In this document: piece by piece, positions 6,170 through 7,976 of the stretch
Layout: each line of letters opens with the position of its first letter
Numbering within the stretch: position 1 is the stretch's first letter
NCBI GenBank assembly: GCA_020047775.1
Contig: JAIFNK010000066.1
Location: 1-7,976, forward strand
DNA length: 7,976 nucleotides
Reading direction: 5' to 3'
Origin: Akkermansia sp.
GTDB taxonomy: Bacteria; Verrucomicrobiota; Verrucomicrobiia; Verrucomicrobiales; Akkermansiaceae
Notes under the pieces: model-generated
What the model was told of the DNA's origin: nothing
The model's input: the letters and a program-made list of their open reading frames with translations, nothing else
The model's database searches: none
Program-made: the position numbers and the translations under genes

Positions 6170-7976
6170 ATGTATCTCAAGACTCTCGAAATCCACGGCT
6201 TCAAGTCGTTCGCGGATAAAACCGTGTTCGAATTTGCCAAAGGCGTGACCGGCATCGTCGGCCCCAACGGCTGCGGCAAGTCCAACGTGGTCGATGCGAT
6301 CCGCTGGGTGCTCGGCGAAACCTCCGCCAAAGCCCTCCGCGGCGGCGAAATGGCGGACGTCATTTTCAACGGCACCGAGAAGCGCAAACCGCTCGGCATG
6401 GCTGAGGTCACGCTGACGATGGCCGACTGCGAAGGCCCGCTGAAGGTGGATTTCAACGAAGTCGCCCTCACCCGCCGGGTCTTCCGCGACGGGCGCTCGG
6501 AATACCGGATCAACGGCACGCTTTGCCGCCTCAAGGACATCCACGACATGCTCATGGACACCGGCATCGGCCGCACCGCCTACTCGATCATGGCGCAGGG
6601 CCAGATCGACCAGATCCTTTCCTCCAAGCCGGAAGAGCGTCGCGCGGTGTTCGAGGAAGCCGCGGGCATCACGAAATTCAAGCGCGAGAAGAAGGAAGCG
6701 CTGCGGAAACTTGAATTCACCGAAGCCAACCTGCTGCGCGTTTCCGACGTGTTAGCCGAACAGGAACGCCGGATGAATTCCCTCCGCCGCCAGGTCGCCA
6801 AGGCCCGCCGCTATCAGACACTCGCCGCCGACACGCGGGTGCTCGACACCCACCTCGGCCACAAGAAATTCGTCGAACTCACCGCCGAGCGGGATGAGCT
6901 GGTGGTCTCCATCCGTAGCCTCGAAGTCCGCGACACCGAGCTGGAAATGCAGCTTCCCGCCAAGGAAGAAGCCGTCACCGAAGCGCGCACCGCCGCCCGG
7001 ATTTTCGAGGGCGAACTCGCCGAACTCCGCCAACGCCTCAACGAGCACCGCAACGCGTTGAACTCCGCCGCCGGCCGCATTTCCTTCAACGACGAGCGCA
7101 AGGCCGAGCTCGAATCCCGCATCCGCCAGAACCACGAGGACATCGCCGAGACCCGCGAAAAACTCGCCAAGCAGGAGTTCGAATTCATCGCCGCGAACGA
7201 GTCACTCGACCAACTCAGCCGCATCATCGCCGAGAAGGAAATCCAACTCGCCGAGCAGGAAAGCCGCACCAAAGGCACCCGCGAGGAGCGCGAAACCATC
7301 GAAACCGCCCTCCGCGAAACCCGTGGCGAGGCGAACCGCACGCAGACGATCATCGCCTCGATGCAGGCGAAAATCGAAAGCGCGCTCGCCCAGCTCGAAG
7401 GCAACCGCGAACGCTCGCGCCAGCTTGGCGATGAAGAACAACGCCTCACGTTAGAGCTTGAGGAATTCCGCGCCGAGCAGGCCCGCATCGCCGGCGAGGT
7501 CGAAGCCACCGGCTCGATGTTAGCCGAGTTGACCGAAGCCTTCCAGGTCGCCGAGCGCACCTATCAGCACACCCGCGGTGACCTTGATGCCGCCCGCGTT
7601 GCTTCGATCGAATCGAACAAGGTGCTCGCCCAGCGTTCCGCGCGTTTCGACGCCGTCCGCCAGCTTGTGGAAAGCGGCGAGGGCTTCGAAAAAGGCACCC
7701 AGAACGTGCTCAAAGGCCTCGGAAATCCGGACCAGTTCAAGCCCGGCATCCACGGCGTGCTCGCCTCATTCATCGAGGCGGATAACACCTGCGCCCGCGC
7801 CATCGAGGCCGCGCTTGGAAACCATCTCCAAGCCGTGCTCGTCCAGGACCAGGCGATGGCGGAAGCGGTCATCACCCGCCTGACAGAAAAGCAGTTAGGC
7901 GTCGCCGCCGTGCTGCCGGAAACCTTCGTCGGCCACTCCGCCGGCACCCAGATGGAGTCGCTGCCGGAAGGCGCGA
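6170..7976 (+). CDS. smc: Chromosome segregation ATPase SMC, N-terminal 602 residues
   Basis: SMC is the ATPase of the bacterial condensin complex (with ScpA and ScpB) that organises and helps separate the chromosome. I read the frame without interruption from the ATG at 6170 to the right edge. The N-terminal head (about 1-165) starts MYLKTLEIHGFKSFADKT, has the Walker A motif GPNGCGKS at 31-38, an arginine in KALRGG at 57 matching the conserved R-loop, and the Q-loop segment SIMAQGQIDQIL at about 140-151. From about 165 to 510 the sequence is a charged coiled coil rich in Glu, Arg, Lys, Ala and Leu. The hinge begins around residue 520 with KPGIHGVLASFI and AIEAALGNHLQAVLV. The rest of the hinge, the second coiled coil and the C-terminal head (signature motif and Walker B) lie outside the window. 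No Shine-Dalgarno site precedes the ATG. The family identification is very secure. Confidence 0.96.
   Translation, partial: MYLKTLEIHGFKSFADKTVFEFAKGVTGIVGPNGCGKSNVVDAIRWVLGETSAKALRGGEMADVIFNGTEKRKPLGMAEVTLTMADCEGPLKVDFNEVALTRRVFRDGRSEYRINGTLCRLKDIHDMLMDTGIGRTAYSIMAQGQIDQILSSKPEERRAVFEEAAGITKFKREKKEALRKLEFTEANLLRVSDVLAEQERRMNSLRRQVAKARRYQTLAADTRVLDTHLGHKKFVELTAERDELVVSIRSLEVRDTELEMQLPAKEEAVTEARTAARIFEGELAELRQRLNEHRNALNSAAGRISFNDERKAELESRIRQNHEDIAETREKLAKQEFEFIAANESLDQLSRIIAEKEIQLAEQESRTKGTREERETIETALRETRGEANRTQTIIASMQAKIESALAQLEGNRERSRQLGDEEQRLTLELEEFRAEQARIAGEVEATGSMLAELTEAFQVAERTYQHTRGDLDAARVASIESNKVLAQRSARFDAVRQLVESGEGFEKGTQNVLKGLGNPDQFKPGIHGVLASFIEADNTCARAIEAALGNHLQAVLVQDQAMAEAVITRLTEKQLGVAAVLPETFVGHSAGTQMESLPEGA

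Noticed and set aside
6896..6903. GCTGGTGG, identical to the Escherichia coli Chi site
   Set aside because: A single copy inside smc codons in a GC-rich gene; Chi sequences differ between phyla, so there is no support for function.
6814..7560. Minus-strand open frame of 248 codons, very rich in Ser and Arg
   Set aside because: It is a shadow of the smc coiled coil; the composition mirrors the Glu/Ala/Arg codons of the sense strand.

Overview
The window is GC-rich bacterial DNA with long, closely packed reading frames. The protein set and codon style suggest a member of the Verrucomicrobiota (Luteolibacter-like relatives are my best guess). No rRNA or marker gene confirms that, so treat it as moderate confidence. 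I see no mobile element, CRISPR array, tRNA or rRNA.

Left half (1-4367, minus strand). Read 5'->3' on the minus strand: an orphan NarL/LuxR-type response regulator (4367-3690), a small DUF883/ElaB-like membrane-anchored protein (3603-3298), and, 15 bases further on, the start of a very large cyclic beta-1,2-glucan synthase gene (NdvB/ChvB type) that begins at 3282 and runs off the left edge. The glucan synthase is recognisable throughout, but its reading frame changes once, near 2160-2195. The N-terminal 374 codons lie in one minus-strand frame. The following 719 codons lie in another frame, open without a stop down to base 3. Either the gene is broken or the sequence has a one-base error there. 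A 17-base motif with a GGGT-N3-ACCC dyad occurs twice (16 of 17 bases identical, same orientation), once upstream of the regulator and once upstream of the DUF883 gene. This suggests that the regulator controls itself and the DUF883-glucan synthase pair as an envelope or osmotic stress unit.

Middle (4368-4668). A divergent intergenic region carries one copy of the motif and, closer to the right-hand gene, a 7-base inverted repeat.

Right half (4669-7976, plus strand). A type II NADH dehydrogenase (NDH-2) feeds electrons from NADH to quinone without pumping protons. A 208-base gap with several small hairpins follows, then the first 602 codons of the chromosome-organising ATPase SMC, cut by the right edge inside its hinge domain. 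These two genes look like ordinary housekeeping genes with no functional link to the left-hand cluster.

No undescribed system is evident. The most useful observations are the frameshift in ndvB and the shared motif flanking the regulator.
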